From Yimella lutea (lineage in GTDB: Bacteria > Actinomycetota > Actinomycetes > Actinomycetales > Dermatophilaceae): a stretch of DNA of 64,000 nt. Below are positions 35,363-44,355 of the stretch, piece after piece. The notes under the pieces were generated by a model that worked only from the letters and a program-made list of their open reading frames with translations, was not told the origin of the DNA and did no database searches. The stretch spans positions 1,612,001-1,676,000 of the forward strand of contig NZ_VFMO01000001.1 of NCBI RefSeq assembly GCF_006715095.1, in the 5' to 3' direction. The first letter of the stretch is position 1. Each line of letters begins with the position of its first letter. The position numbers and the translations under genes were made by a program.

Positions 35363-36991
35363 TTCTTTGGCCTCGCTCCAGCGCTGGAAGATCCCGGTGT
35401 CGGCCACGAACCGCACCGGCGCGCCCTCCGACCAGCGTCTGGCCGCGTCCTGCAGCGCGGTCTCAACCGCCTGCATCGTCGAATCCGCCTGTGCGGCAGG
35501 GGTATGCACCAGCAGTTCGTCGTGCAGGCAGAGGACGATCTCGCCGCCGAGCGGTGCAATCGCAGCCCGGACGGTGAGCGCCCACGCCTTGAAGAACTCC
35601 GCCGCCGCACCCTGGACGACGGCATTGCGGGTGAACCGTCCGCGGCCACGTGCGCGAGCAGAGGTGTCGTCCGGGCCCACGGAGACAGGGACCAGGCGTC
35701 CGCCGTACGTCATCACCGACTCACCGCGTTCACCTCGTAGGGCTGCATCCCGCAGGTACGCCATCGCCACCGGGTAGGTGTGCTCCAGCCGGCCCAGCAC
35801 CTGACCGGCGGTGCCGCTCGTCTGCCCGTACATCGCGGCCAGCATCGCGATCTTCGCCGTCGGGCGGTCGACACTCAGATCCGTCGCGATCTCTGCGTAC
35901 AGATCATCGGCGCGGGTGGCCTCGGCCAGGGCCGGGTCGCGCGACACGACCGCAAGGACGCGCGGCTCGATCTGACCGAGATCGGCGCGCACCAGGACGT
36001 GACCGGCTGCGGCTGCCACACCGGGACGCAGAGGAGCGGGCAGGCTGTGCAGCCCGGACCCGGCGGTCATCCGACCGGCCCCTCCGTCGGAGGCGTCCCA
36101 CTCTCCGCGTAGCCGATCGTCGGGACCCACGAAACGATCGAGCCAATGCCACCCGTACGTCGTCGCGATCCGTTCGGCCTTGCGCCAGTCCAGCAAGGCG
36201 TCGACCAGGGGCGACCCGGCCCGATACGGCTCCAGATGCCAGGCGCGAGTGTCCTCGACATTGATTCCGCTGCGCCGCAACATGTCCCGCACGGCCAGCG
36301 GGTTGCGAAGGTCGATGCTCCCACCACCGGGAAGGTGCTGCCACACGACGGCATCTCGGCCGCGGCGAATCTCCGCAGCATGCCGGTCGTCGGTCGGACG
36401 CGGTCCCGCCGCCTGGGCGATCAACCCTTCGAGCGTGGGCCGGTCGATCGGCAGTCCGTGCTCCTCCAACTCGACGCAGAGCATCGCGGCCCCGGATTCG
36501 CTTGTTGCACAGGACAAACCGCCACATCGATCATCGAGCACATCGGCCTGCCACAACGCTGTGTCGAGAGCGGCACGACCCCACAGTTCGCGGTTTCCGC
36601 CGTCACGCAACCACTCCGGCGATCCTGTCCGTGCCGGCAACGGCTGCCCCGGACTCAACGTGGTGTCCTCGTCGGCGAGACCTGCGAACAGGTCGGGCCC
36701 ACCCGGCCGTGCCTGACGTTCCTCGATGGGGGCGGGGATCGGCAGCCCGAACCGCGTCGACCAGACCGCGACAGGGTCGTCCCGGTGGCCCCCCGCGATC
36801 AAACGGTGAACGGCGGCGACGTCCCAGACGCGTGACAACCGGCCGTCGCCGATGAGGGCGCGGGCCGAGGAAGCGCTCCACCAGACCACGCGCCGTCCCT
36901 CGAGGACGCCGGCTTCGTGTACCGCGCGTGCATCACGGTGGTGACTCACCTGCTCGTCGACAACGCACACCTGCCCGCCGGGAGAGACCAC
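35360..36991 (-). CDS. Family A DNA polymerase (stand-alone PolA-like, exonuclease/polymerase)
   Basis: About 543 residues. The C-terminal half is a family-A polymerase: motif A RADLGQIEPR (catalytic Asp337; the usual Ser is Gly), motif B RPTAKIAMLAAMYGQTSG (Lys380, Tyr388), motif C LCLHDELLV (Asp491). The N-terminal half is short and diverged where a 3'-5' exonuclease would be, as in the actinobacterial proteins annotated as bifunctional exonuclease/polymerase. It lacks the 5' nuclease of true Pol I. The GTG at 36991 was chosen because a 26-bp palindromic terminator lies just upstream; a GTG at 37090 would overlap the previous gene. Role unknown, perhaps repair. Confidence 0.82.
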   Translation of the reverse strand: MVSPGGQVCVVDEQVSHHRDARAVHEAGVLEGRRVVWWSASSARALIGDGRLSRVWDVAAVHRLIAGGHRDDPVAVWSTRFGLPIPAPIEERQARPGGPDLFAGLADEDTTLSPGQPLPARTGSPEWLRDGGNRELWGRAALDTALWQADVLDDRCGGLSCATSESGAAMLCVELEEHGLPIDRPTLEGLIAQAAGPRPTDDRHAAEIRRGRDAVVWQHLPGGGSIDLRNPLAVRDMLRRSGINVEDTRAWHLEPYRAGSPLVDALLDWRKAERIATTYGWHWLDRFVGPDDRLRGEWDASDGGAGRMTAGSGLHSLPAPLRPGVAAAAGHVLVRADLGQIEPRVLAVVSRDPALAEATRADDLYAEIATDLSVDRPTAKIAMLAAMYGQTSGTAGQVLGRLEHTYPVAMAYLRDAALRGERGESVMTYGGRLVPVSVGPDDTSARARGRGRFTRNAVVQGAAAEFFKAWALTVRAAIAPLGGEIVLCLHDELLVHTPAAQADSTMQAVETALQDAARRWSEGAPVRFVADTGIFQRWSEAKE

Positions 36992-37014
36992 GACCGCGGC
37001 CGCAACAGACAGCG

Positions 37015-37040
37015 AACCCCGCAGCGATCGCTGCGGGGTT
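37015..37040 (-). terminator. Palindromic terminator
   Basis: AACCCCGCAGCGA followed by TCGCTGCGGGGTT is a perfect 26-bp palindrome, 20 nt past the stop of the YGQQ-repeat gene. It should form a 13-bp hairpin; T-rich runs are absent. Confidence 0.65.
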
Positions 37041-37059
37041 GCCGTGTGTTCTGGTGCGC

Positions 37060-38094
37060 TCAGCGCTGACCGTCCTGCGGGGGCTCCCACCCGGACTGAC
37101 CGTGCTGGCCCTGCTGGCCGTAGCCCTGCTGGCCCGGCTGCGCCTGGGTCGGGGCGTCTGCGCCACCGGCCGCGCGCACGTCGTCACGGTTCACCGCCTG
37201 GGTCGCGGCGTCCGAGACATCGCCACCCTGCTGCTGTCCGTAACCACCCTGCTGGCCGTGCTGCTGGCCGTAGCCGCCCTGTTGCGGCTGCTGGCCATAC
37301 GCCTGCTGTCCGTATCCCTGCTGACCGGGCTGCTGGCCGTAGCCACCCTGCTGGGGCTGCTGGCCGTAGCCCTGCTGACCGGGCTGCTGGCCGTAGCCAC
37401 CCTGCTGGGGCTGCTGGCCATACGCCTGCTGTCCGTAACCACCCTGCTGGTTGTGCTGCTGGCCGTAGCCCTGGGTGCCCTGAGCCGGGGTCTGGGAGCC
37501 CGCGGAGACACCGTAGGAGCCCGGCGTGCCGTAACCGTCGCTGTAGCCCTGGCCGTACTGGTAGCCACCCTGGTTGTAGGTGTTGTCGTAACCCGAACCG
37601 GTCGACCGCGACTTCTTGCGACGCATCATCATCAGGACGGTGCCCAGGATGCCGCCGAGCAGCAACAGCAGACCAAGGATCAGCACCGGAGTGCGCCACC
37701 CGCCGCCGATGTTGTCGGCGCGGTTACCGGCAAACAACTGACCTTTGGCGTTCTCGCACTTGGTCTCGTAGGAGGCCTTGGCCATGCCGTCGGGGCTGCG
37801 ACCGATCTCCCAGTACTTCTTTCCGTCGGCCTCCACCGAGAAGTCCTCGGACGGCTGACCGAACGAGGTGGTGTTGCCGTTCGCGACCACGCTGCACTGT
37901 GCGTTGCCACGGTCGCTCTGCTCGGTGCTGTAGACGGAGAAGGCGGACGATTCCACGCTCTGACCGTTGGAGAACCCGTTCAGGCTCACCTTCGGGCTGG
38001 CCAGCGCGCTGACCAGCCCGAGGATCAGACCGAGGAGGGCAGCCGCGGCCGGAATCGCCAACATCGCGTTCTTGTTGCCGGAAGAATTGGACAT
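37060..38094 (-). CDS. Two-TM membrane protein with GYGQQ-repeat tail
   Basis: 344 residues, no family recognised. One membrane segment (about 11-32), an extracellular domain of about 100 residues (33-131) with a likely disulfide (Cys67, Cys113), a second membrane segment (134-157), a basic stop-transfer [10 protein letters not shown], and a cytoplasmic tail of about 185 residues made of Gly, Gln, Tyr and Pro (repeats such as GYGQQPGQQ and AYGQQPQQG). The tail is disordered and prion-like in composition. It ends with a more normal segment ([16 protein letters not shown]). It lies between the polymerase and SufE-like genes, all on the minus strand. Confidence 0.85.
   Translation of the reverse strand: MSNSSGNKNAMLAIPAAAALLGLILGLVSALASPKVSLNGFSNGQSVESSAFSVYSTEQSDRGNAQCSVVANGNTTSFGQPSEDFSVEADGKKYWEIGRSPDGMAKASYETKCENAKGQLFAGNRADNIGGGWRTPVLILGLLLLLGGILGTVLMMMRRKKSRSTGSGYDNTYNQGGYQYGQGYSDGYGTPGSYGVSAGSQTPAQGTQGYGQQHNQQGGYGQQAYGQQPQQGGYGQQPGQQGYGQQPQQGGYGQQPGQQGYGQQAYGQQPQQGGYGQQHGQQGGYGQQQGGDVSDAATQAVNRDDVRAAGGADAPTQAQPGQQGYGQQGQHGQSGWEPPQDGQR
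37318..37420. repeat. 54-bp tandem repeat in the YGQQ tail
   Basis: The stretch beginning CTGCTGACCGGGCTGCTGG at 37318 recurs at 37372, offset 54 bp, and is identical for about 48 bases. It encodes 18 residues of the Gly/Gln/Tyr-rich tail. Shorter copies of the CTGCTGGCCGTA unit surround it. Confidence 0.8.
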
Positions 38095-38189
38095 GCCGAC
38101 AAAAGTAGCCCATCGTGGCCCAGCGATCGGCTACCGCCTCGCTGCTGTCTGCGGGGAATCCCGCGCCGGTGGCGCTCGATTCAGGACGA

Positions 38190-38612
38190 TCAGGCGAGCC
38201 CGGCAGGGTCCTCGACCGGTTCGGCAGCAGCCCGGACGTGATTCCACAGTGCGTGCAACCCGCGCAGGCGCAACGGCGAGACCGCATCGCCGAGACCGAG
38301 TTGCCCGACCAGATCCGCCGGAGCGGTACGCACCTGCTGCGCCGCTCGCCCGTCCAGCGTCGGCACGATCAGTCCGGCGAATCCGCGTACGACGACCGCG
38401 CTCGACGGCACCGTGATGGCCAGATGGAAGACATCGGACGCGTCCGGTCGGGCCGCCCAACTCACCGGCGACTGGCACTCGGGCAGCCGGCGCAACTCAC
38501 CTGCGGCAGCCGACGGCGCGGGCAGGTCCTCACCCAGTTCGACCAGCCACTCCAGTCGTTCGGCCAACGGCACCATGGCCGCTTCGTCCAGAAGCTCCGA
38601 CAGCGTTTCCAT
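38190..38612 (-). CDS. SufE-like cysteine desulfurase sulfur acceptor
   Basis: 140 residues. METLSELLDEAAMVPLAERL opens a SufE-type fold, and Cys46 in LPECQSPV is at the position of the sulfur-accepting cysteine of SufE (GCQS). SufE proteins take persulfide sulfur from a SufS-like desulfurase and support Fe-S assembly. No suf genes are nearby; many actinobacteria carry such an isolated SufE next to a sulfurtransferase gene, which is absent here. It is divergent from the EcsC gene across about 60 bp. Confidence 0.82.
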   Translation of the reverse strand: METLSELLDEAAMVPLAERLEWLVELGEDLPAPSAAAGELRRLPECQSPVSWAARPDASDVFHLAITVPSSAVVVRGFAGLIVPTLDGRAAQQVRTAPADLVGQLGLGDAVSPLRLRGLHALWNHVRAAAEPVEDPAGLA

Positions 38613-38674
38613 CACGCCATCATCGCCGACGGATTCACCCTCGCGGCAGCCGCTGTCGGACGCGTCCGGCTGCC

Positions 38675-39367
38675 ATGATGAGCCACATGTTCGGTTTCGG
38701 AGACAAGAAGGACGACCAGAAGAACGTCCCGGTGAAGCTCGATAGTGGACCGATGGGTAGTTCCGCCCTCGGGTTCGCCGAGAAGCTTCTTCAGGTCGGT
38801 ATCGACGGCAAGGGCAGTTTCGACTCCGCCCAGAAGATTGCTGCGAAGGCACTGCAGGACAGCGGTGGCGACCAGGAGAAGGCGATCAAGGAGATCGTCT
38901 CCGACACTCGCCGCCTTGCTGCCGCCAACGGGTTCGTCACCGGCCTGGGTGGCTTCGTCACGATGGCCGTCGCGCTGCCGGCGAACGTCGCGGGCTTCTA
39001 CCTGCTGTCCACCCGTATGGTGGCGGCTGTGGCCCACATTCGTGGCTACGACCTGCGTGACCCCAGCCTGCGGTCGGCGATCCTGCTGACCCTGGTCGGC
39101 GCGGACGCCAACGACATCATCAACAAGGCCGGCGTCGTCGCCACCGGTCGCCTGGCCGGCATGGCCGCCCAGCAGTTGCCGCCCCCGGTGCTGATGGTCG
39201 TCAACAAGGCCGTCGGGTTCCGGCTGATCGGCCAGGTGGGGGAGAAGGTCGCCACCCGTCTGGGTAAGGCCATCCCCTTCGCCGGCGGTTTCATCGGCGC
39301 CGGCATGGACTCCTGGATGCTGCACAAGGTCGCCAAGAACGCCGCGGAGCAGTTCCCTCGACGCTGA
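38675..39367 (+). CDS. EcsC family protein
   Basis: 230 residues resembling the EcsC family: LGFAEKLLQVGIDGKGSFDS near the start, a hydrophobic stretch NGFVTGLGGFVTMAVALPAN (about 88-107), and a second one, PFAGGFIGAGMDSWML. Function is unknown; some members sit by ABC transporters. Adjacent ATG codons (38675, 38678, 38687) make the exact start uncertain. Confidence 0.78.
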   Translation: MMSHMFGFGDKKDDQKNVPVKLDSGPMGSSALGFAEKLLQVGIDGKGSFDSAQKIAAKALQDSGGDQEKAIKEIVSDTRRLAAANGFVTGLGGFVTMAVALPANVAGFYLLSTRMVAAVAHIRGYDLRDPSLRSAILLTLVGADANDIINKAGVVATGRLAGMAAQQLPPPVLMVVNKAVGFRLIGQVGEKVATRLGKAIPFAGGFIGAGMDSWMLHKVAKNAAEQFPRR

Positions 39368-39388
39368 TCGCATGATCGACGAAGCGGG

Positions 39389-39437
39389 ACCGGTTGTGCA
39401 CAGCCCGATCCCGCTCGGCGTGTCCTCCACAACCGGT
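39389..39437. repeat. 10-bp inverted repeat
   Basis: ACCGGTTGTG (39389-39398) is repeated in inverse as CACAACCGGT (39428-39437) with 29 bp between. It lies between the EcsC and DUF4192 genes and could be an operator or a long-loop terminator. Confidence 0.5.
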
Positions 39438-39483
39438 GCAAGGGAGCACGACAGAAGTCTCCCGCCGGCACTGAAGTCAGCGG

Positions 39484-40512
39484 ATGGAACCGATCCCTTC
39501 CCTGACCGGAGCCGGCGAACTGCTGGCCTACGTGCCCTACCAACTCGGGTTCAACCCGTCCGACAGCGTCGTCCTCGTCGGCTTCGACGAGGACGACCAC
39601 CTGGTCGTCACCGCCCGCTTCGATCCGGTGGTGCCGGAGGCGGTGAACGACATCGCCCATCTGATCGGCCAGGGACGTCTGCGCACCTTGGCAAGCGCCG
39701 CACTGGTGAACTACGGCGACGGCGACGCTGTCCTCCTCACCTCGTCGGTACTACGAACCGCCCTGCGCTGCAACGGAATCGAGCTGGTTCACGTTTGGGA
39801 GGTCGATAACGGCACGTCCACCTGGGCGGCTCTGTGGTGCTGCTGTGGACAGTGCCCGGAGCAGCGGACCCCGCTGACCGAGGCACACCTGATCCCGGCG
39901 GCCGTCGAAGCCGTCTACCGCGGCTGCAGTCCCGCACCCAGTCGTGACGACCTGGAGAACCGGTGCACCCCGACTCAGGACGAAGCGCAGATCGCTGCCG
40001 AGGTCGAGGAATTGTGGAGCGTCATGGAGGCGGACCTCGAAACCGGCCGCGACCTCGAACTGGTTGCCGTCCATCGGATCCTTCGCGGTGACCCTGCTGC
40101 GCTCGACGATCCGGTGACGGTGAGTCGGGCCCTCGCGGCCGTCCAGGTGGTCGGCGTGCGCGACGGACTGCTGTGCTGGCTGCGTCCGGATGTGTTCCCA
40201 CCGACCCGGCTGAGCAGAAGTGACCGGGACCGGTGGCAGCAGTCCGGCGAGCTCCCGTCGCCGAATCGCGCCGAGCGCGCCGGGACGGTGCACATCCTCA
40301 TTCGCTGGGCATGCCGCGTCCCGGCACAGCTGTCGGCTCCGCTCTGGGCCTGCGTCGCGGCGTCCGAGTGGGCCGACGGCGGAAGCGCGGTGGCCACCAT
40401 CGCGCTGGACCGTGCCTTCGAGGCCGATCCCGGATGTCGGCTCGCGAGTCTCGTCCGCAACTGCCTCCTGACAGGCACGCTGCCCGGCGGACGCATCGAC
40501 CCGGCAGCCTGA
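39484..40512 (+). CDS. DUF4192 domain-containing protein
   Basis: 342 residues of the actinobacterial DUF4192 family, recognised from LTGAGELLAYVPYQLGFNPS and DSVVLVGFDEDDHLV at the N-terminus. It has several Cys in LWCCCGQCPEQ (about 118-128). Function unknown; the family is soluble and usually encoded alone. The ATG at 39484 fits the usual N-terminus. Confidence 0.85.
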   Translation: MEPIPSLTGAGELLAYVPYQLGFNPSDSVVLVGFDEDDHLVVTARFDPVVPEAVNDIAHLIGQGRLRTLASAALVNYGDGDAVLLTSSVLRTALRCNGIELVHVWEVDNGTSTWAALWCCCGQCPEQRTPLTEAHLIPAAVEAVYRGCSPAPSRDDLENRCTPTQDEAQIAAEVEELWSVMEADLETGRDLELVAVHRILRGDPAALDDPVTVSRALAAVQVVGVRDGLLCWLRPDVFPPTRLSRSDRDRWQQSGELPSPNRAERAGTVHILIRWACRVPAQLSAPLWACVAASEWADGGSAVATIALDRAFEADPGCRLASLVRNCLLTGTLPGGRIDPAA

Positions 40513-40573
40513 CCCTGCAGCGTGTCCGGTGCAAGAACAGGGGGCTGTCCGAACGCGCGCTCTGAGGTATCGT

Positions 40574-40706
40574 CGCTCCCGTCAAGAGTCCCAGCGTCAA
40601 GCCCCGGCTTGCTGGGCGGCAACCCTCCACCGCGTGGGGTGCCCCGGGTGAGGACAAGGTCCCGACCGTTCGGTCGGCGACAAGCGCGGGGCTGCATGAG
40701 CCCCCG
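40574..40706 (+). promoter_or_regulatory. SAM-IV riboswitch upstream of metX
   Basis: CAAGCCCCGGCTTGCTGG, GGCAACCCTCCACCGCG and GGGGTGCCCCGGGTGA appear in the same order and nearly the same spacing as in the metY copy. GTC near 40581 and GAC near 40653 can close P1. A further hairpin GGGGCTGCATGAGCCCC (about 40689-40705) lies just before the metX ribosome site GGGAGAGG, so SAM binding may act on translation or termination. End points are approximate. Confidence 0.88.
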
Positions 40707-40724
40707 GTTCCGCTGGGAGAGGCG

Positions 40725-41969
40725 ATGAGCAGCAGTCACCACACGGGCACGCCGTCGACGTCGGTTTCGGCCCGGCACAACCACGCCCGTTCGACGCTCA
40801 TGACCCCGGCTGCCCCAGGGTTGCGACCGAAGACTCCTGCGCAGAGTGCAGCGATCGAGAACGACCCGTACGACAATCCTGCGCTGCGTCGCTTCGATGC
40901 CGGGGCCTTCACGCTCGAATCCGGACGCACGATCGACGATGTCTTGGTCGGCTACCAGACCTGGGGCACCCTCTCGGAGATGGCCGACAACGCGATCCTG
41001 GTCGAGCATGCCCTCACCGGTGACGCGCACGTCGTCGGTGCGACGGGTCCGGGTCAACCCAGCGGCGGATGGTGGCCCGGCCTCATCGGGCCGGGTGCTC
41101 CGCTGGACACCGACCGCTTCTTCATCGTGGCCTCGAACGTGCTCGGGGGATGCCGTGGCACCACCGGCCCGAGCAGCCCGGCCCCGGACGGGCGCCCATG
41201 GGGATCACGCTTCCCGCAGATCACCATCCGCGACCAAGTGCTGGTCGAGGCCGCCCTCGCCGATCACCTCGGCATCGAACGCTGGCAACTGGTGCTCGGC
41301 GGCTCAATGGGCGGCATGCGTGCGCTGGAATGGCTGGGCAGCTTCCCGCAGCGTTGCGACAGCGTGCTCGCGATCGCGACGACCGGTTGTGCGACGGCCG
41401 ACCAGATCGCCTGGGGACAAGCACAGGAACTCGCGATCAGCTCCGACCCCGACTACTGCGCCGGTGACTACTACCCCGGCCCCGGGCCACGTGCGGGCCT
41501 CGGTCTGGCTCGTCGCATCGCGCACACGACCTATCGCAGCGCCGACGAACTCGAGCAGCGGTTCGGTGTAAAGCCGCAGAGCACTGAGGACCCGCTCGGT
41601 GACGGACGCTTCGCCGTCGAGAGCTACCTGGACCACCAGGCCGGCAAACTCGTCCGTCGGTTCGACGCCGGAAGCTACCTACATCTGACCCGTGCGATGG
41701 CGACTCACGACATCGGACGCGGTCGTGGGGGTGTCGCAGCCGTCGTCGCGGCCTACCCCGGACGCCTTCACGTGGCCGCCGTCGACTCCGACCGTCTCTT
41801 CCCTCCACATCTGTCGCACGAATTGGCAGCGGCCGCCGGCGTACGCACCTCGCTGATCCGGTCCGTGTGCGGTCATGACGGCTTCCTGGTCGAGACCGAC
41901 CAGATCGAAGCGATCGTCACCGACGCTCTGCCTGCGGGGTCGGCCGGCTCCACCCCCCGGGTGGGGTAG
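40725..41969 (+). CDS. metX: Homoserine O-acetyltransferase
   Basis: 414-residue alpha/beta-hydrolase-fold enzyme that activates homoserine with acetyl-CoA for methionine synthesis. Catalytic Ser194 is in GGSMGGM, the Asp is in VDSDRLFPP (about 354-356) and His384 in CGHDGFLVE. VGYQTWGTLSE and SNVLGGCRGTTGPSSP are family hallmarks. The first about 45 residues are a loose extension; ATG at 40800 is an alternative start, but the one chosen follows GGGAGAGGCG. It is preceded by a SAM-IV riboswitch and supplies substrate for MetY. Confidence 0.94.
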   Translation: MSSSHHTGTPSTSVSARHNHARSTLMTPAAPGLRPKTPAQSAAIENDPYDNPALRRFDAGAFTLESGRTIDDVLVGYQTWGTLSEMADNAILVEHALTGDAHVVGATGPGQPSGGWWPGLIGPGAPLDTDRFFIVASNVLGGCRGTTGPSSPAPDGRPWGSRFPQITIRDQVLVEAALADHLGIERWQLVLGGSMGGMRALEWLGSFPQRCDSVLAIATTGCATADQIAWGQAQELAISSDPDYCAGDYYPGPGPRAGLGLARRIAHTTYRSADELEQRFGVKPQSTEDPLGDGRFAVESYLDHQAGKLVRRFDAGSYLHLTRAMATHDIGRGRGGVAAVVAAYPGRLHVAAVDSDRLFPPHLSHELAAAAGVRTSLIRSVCGHDGFLVETDQIEAIVTDALPAGSAGSTPRVG

Positions 41970-42002
41970 CGTCGCCGACGACGAAGGAGAAGGGGAGAGT
42001 TG

Positions 42003-42368
42003 ATGAGGATCGTGGTGGCATTCCTGGCCACGCCCGAGGGAGAGGCGGCGTTCGCCGCAGCCGCCGCTCAGGGGCGAGCCCAAGGGCTCGAGGTGAGCGT
42101 CGTGCCGCTCGACCGAACCGCCGAGCCGCGGGCGCAGGCGCTCGCGGACGCGTCCGGCGCGGCGTCGGTCACCGTCACGCCCGCGCTCGGGGGCCAAGAC
42201 CTCGTCGAGTCCTTCCTGGCGACTGCACGCGATCTGGACGCGAGTCTGATCGTGATCGGGCTGCGGCGCCGCACGACCGTCGGCAAGCTGATCCTCGGCA
42301 CGAACGCGCAACGCATCATGCTGGACGCACCGGTTCCGGTGCTCACGGTCAAGCCCGACACCGCCTGA
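42003..42368 (+). CDS. Universal stress protein (UspA family)
   Basis: 121 residues, single Usp domain. MRIVVAFLATPEGEAAF opens the fold and LIVIGLRRRTTVGKLILGT contains the ATP-binding GLR..GKLILG loop, ending in VPVLTVKPDTA. Likely binds ATP; role general stress. The ATG follows AAGGAGAAGGGGAGAGTTG; an in-frame TTG just before it is less likely. Confidence 0.88.
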   Translation: MRIVVAFLATPEGEAAFAAAAAQGRAQGLEVSVVPLDRTAEPRAQALADASGAASVTVTPALGGQDLVESFLATARDLDASLIVIGLRRRTTVGKLILGTNAQRIMLDAPVPVLTVKPDTA

Positions 42369-42404
42369 AGACTCGGTCCTACTGCGTTCGGGAACGCCCC
42401 GGGA

Positions 42405-42435
42405 TTGGGCCGCGGGCAGCGCGTCGTTTTATAAT
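42405..42435 (+). promoter_or_regulatory. Sigma-70-type promoter of the principal sigma factor gene
   Basis: A perfect -10 hexamer TATAAT (42430-42435) is preceded by TTGGGC (42405-42410) with a 19-bp spacer. The transcript would start near 42443, giving a leader of about 140 nt before the GTG of the sigma gene. Confidence 0.6.
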
Positions 42436-42486
42436 GTCTACAAGTACGCGCCCCGCTTCGGGCCCGACCCGAAGAGTGAACCGCGA

Positions 42487-42579
42487 ATGCTTGAAATCCC
42501 CATCGGTGAACCGCCACTCGGCGGTGTGTCGTTATGCCCTCGTGCCATCGGCACAGCCCCGCAACGGAATGGAAGGTAG
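42487..42579 (+). other. Possible upstream ORF in the sigma factor leader
   Basis: ATG at 42487 opens 30 codons (MLEIPIGEPPLGGVSLCPRA...) that stop with TAG three bases before the GTG start of the sigma gene. The ribosome site GGAAGG of the sigma gene lies inside its last codons, so translation of the two could be coupled. No ribosome site is obvious for the upstream ORF, so it may be chance. Confidence 0.35.
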
Positions 42580-42582
42580 TCA

Positions 42583-44280
42583 GTGACTTCCGCGTCGAAA
42601 ACCGCTGAGACCAAACAGCTTCCGGCTGAATTCTCCCACCCGGCCCTGCAGCAACTGCTCGAGAAGGGTGCCGCGACCGGATCGGTCGACGGCGACGACG
42701 TGAAGGCGGCGCTGGAAGAAGCATCGCTGGAGCCGAAGCGGATGAAGGCGGTGCTGAAGGAGCTCGACCGTCAGGGCATCACCGTCGAGGTCCCCGAGAT
42801 CGTCCCCGTCAAGAAGACAGCCGCGCGCAAGACTGCTGCGAAGAAGGCTCCGGCGAAGAAGACCGCGGCCAAGACCACCACCGCCAAGACCGCTGCGGCG
42901 CAGGACGATTCGGCCGACGACACAGCGGTTGCGAAGGCTCCGGCGAAGAAGACCGCTGCCAAGAGCGCGGTGAAGAAGACCACCGCGAAGGCGCCGGCCA
43001 AGAAGACCGCCGCCAAGAGCGCGGCGCCGGACGAGGTCGCAGAGGCTGTCCCGGCGAAGAAGGCTGCCGCCAAGGGCGCTGCGAAGAAGTCCACGGCCAA
43101 GAAGACCGCGGTGAAGAAGGGCGACGTCGACGAGGTCGAGCTCGAAGAGGTCGAGATCGAGGATGTCGACCTGGAGCTCGGCGACGAAGCGAAGATCGAC
43201 CCGAAGACCGTCGTCAACTCCGAAAAGGACGAGGCCAAGGACGACGACGCCGAGGAGTCCACCGCGGAGTCCACCGAGGAGACGAAGGCCGAGGAGACAG
43301 AGACCGGCGGATTCGTCATCCGCCAGGACGACGAGGACGACGCCCCCGCGCAGCAGGTCGTCACCGCCGGTGCCACCGCCGACCCGGTGAAGGACTACCT
43401 GAAGCAGATCGGAAAGGTCGCCCTGCTCAACGCCGAGCAGGAGGTCGAGCTCGCCAAGCGCATCGAGGCCGGTCTGTTCGCGGAGGAGAAGCTCAACTCC
43501 GGCGAGAAGATGGACATGACCATCAAGCGTGAGCTGTGGTGGATCGCCCAGGACGGTAAGAAGGCCAAGAACCACCTGCTCGAGGCCAACCTGCGACTGG
43601 TCGTCTCGCTCGCCAAGAGGTACACCGGCCGCGGCATGCTCTTCCTCGACCTGATCCAGGAGGGCAACCTCGGTCTGATCCGTGCGGTCGAGAAGTTCGA
43701 CTACACCAAGGGTTACAAGTTCTCGACCTACGCCACGTGGTGGATCCGTCAGGCGATCACCCGAGCGATGGCCGACCAGGCGCGCACCATCCGTATCCCC
43801 GTGCACATGGTCGAGGTCATCAACAAGCTGGCTCGCGTGCAGCGTCAGATGCTGCAGGACCTCGGACGCGAACCCACTCCGGAGGAGCTTGCCAAGGAGC
43901 TCGACATGACCCCGGAGAAGGTCGTGGAGGTGCAGAAGTACGGTCGCGAGCCGATCTCGCTGCACACTCCGCTCGGCGAGGACGGCGACAGCGAGTTCGG
44001 TGACCTCATCGAGGACTCCGAGGCGGTCGTCCCGGCTGATGCAGTGAGCTTCACGCTGCTGCAGGAACAACTGCACTCGGTGCTGGACACCTTGTCCGAG
44101 CGTGAGGCCGGCGTGGTGGCGATGCGCTTCGGTCTGACCGACGGTCAGCCGAAAACCCTGGACGAGATCGGCAAGGTCTACGGCGTGACGCGTGAGCGGA
44201 TCCGCCAGATCGAGTCCAAGACGATGAGCAAGCTGCGCCACCCCTCGCGTTCCCAGGTGCTGCGCGACTACCTGGACTGA
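42583..44280 (+). CDS. rpoD: Principal RNA polymerase sigma factor (SigA/RpoD/HrdB)
   Basis: 565 residues. A region 1.1-like start (1-60) is followed by about 115 residues of Lys/Ala-rich repeats ([15 protein letters not shown]; about 67-185) that resemble histone H1 tails, then an acidic stretch (about 190-255). Conserved regions follow: 1.2 ([20 protein letters not shown]), 2 ([20 protein letters not shown], then [11 protein letters not shown]), 3 (about 455-510) and 4.2 ([20 protein letters not shown]). All features mark the housekeeping sigma factor. GTG start after GGAAGGTAGTCA. Closed by a strong terminator. Confidence 0.95.
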   Translation: MTSASKTAETKQLPAEFSHPALQQLLEKGAATGSVDGDDVKAALEEASLEPKRMKAVLKELDRQGITVEVPEIVPVKKTAARKTAAKKAPAKKTAAKTTTAKTAAAQDDSADDTAVAKAPAKKTAAKSAVKKTTAKAPAKKTAAKSAAPDEVAEAVPAKKAAAKGAAKKSTAKKTAVKKGDVDEVELEEVEIEDVDLELGDEAKIDPKTVVNSEKDEAKDDDAEESTAESTEETKAEETETGGFVIRQDDEDDAPAQQVVTAGATADPVKDYLKQIGKVALLNAEQEVELAKRIEAGLFAEEKLNSGEKMDMTIKRELWWIAQDGKKAKNHLLEANLRLVVSLAKRYTGRGMLFLDLIQEGNLGLIRAVEKFDYTKGYKFSTYATWWIRQAITRAMADQARTIRIPVHMVEVINKLARVQRQMLQDLGREPTPEELAKELDMTPEKVVEVQKYGREPISLHTPLGEDGDSEFGDLIEDSEAVVPADAVSFTLLQEQLHSVLDTLSEREAGVVAMRFGLTDGQPKTLDEIGKVYGVTRERIRQIESKTMSKLRHPSRSQVLRDYLD

Positions 44281-44297
44281 TCCGGTTCGAACAACAG

Positions 44298-44327
44298 GAA
44301 AGGGCCCCCGGCGACGGGGGCCCTTTC
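44298..44327 (+). terminator. Terminator after the sigma factor gene
   Basis: GAAAGGGCCCCCG and CGGGGGCCCTTTC form a perfect 13-bp stem with loop GCGA. The A/T ends make it usable for the convergent operon on the other strand too. Confidence 0.85.
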
Positions 44328-44355
44328 TGCGTGCGTGGGTGGGGCGCCGCTGACG

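Noticed and set aside
37250..37450. Regular short direct repeats that could suggest a CRISPR array
   Set aside because: No unique spacers of constant length; the repeats are in frame and code for the YGQQ tail.
36928..38241. 437-codon plus-strand frame rich in LLAVALL segments
   Set aside because: It is the reverse complement of the GYGQQ repeats; its apparent membrane helices come from the repeat composition.
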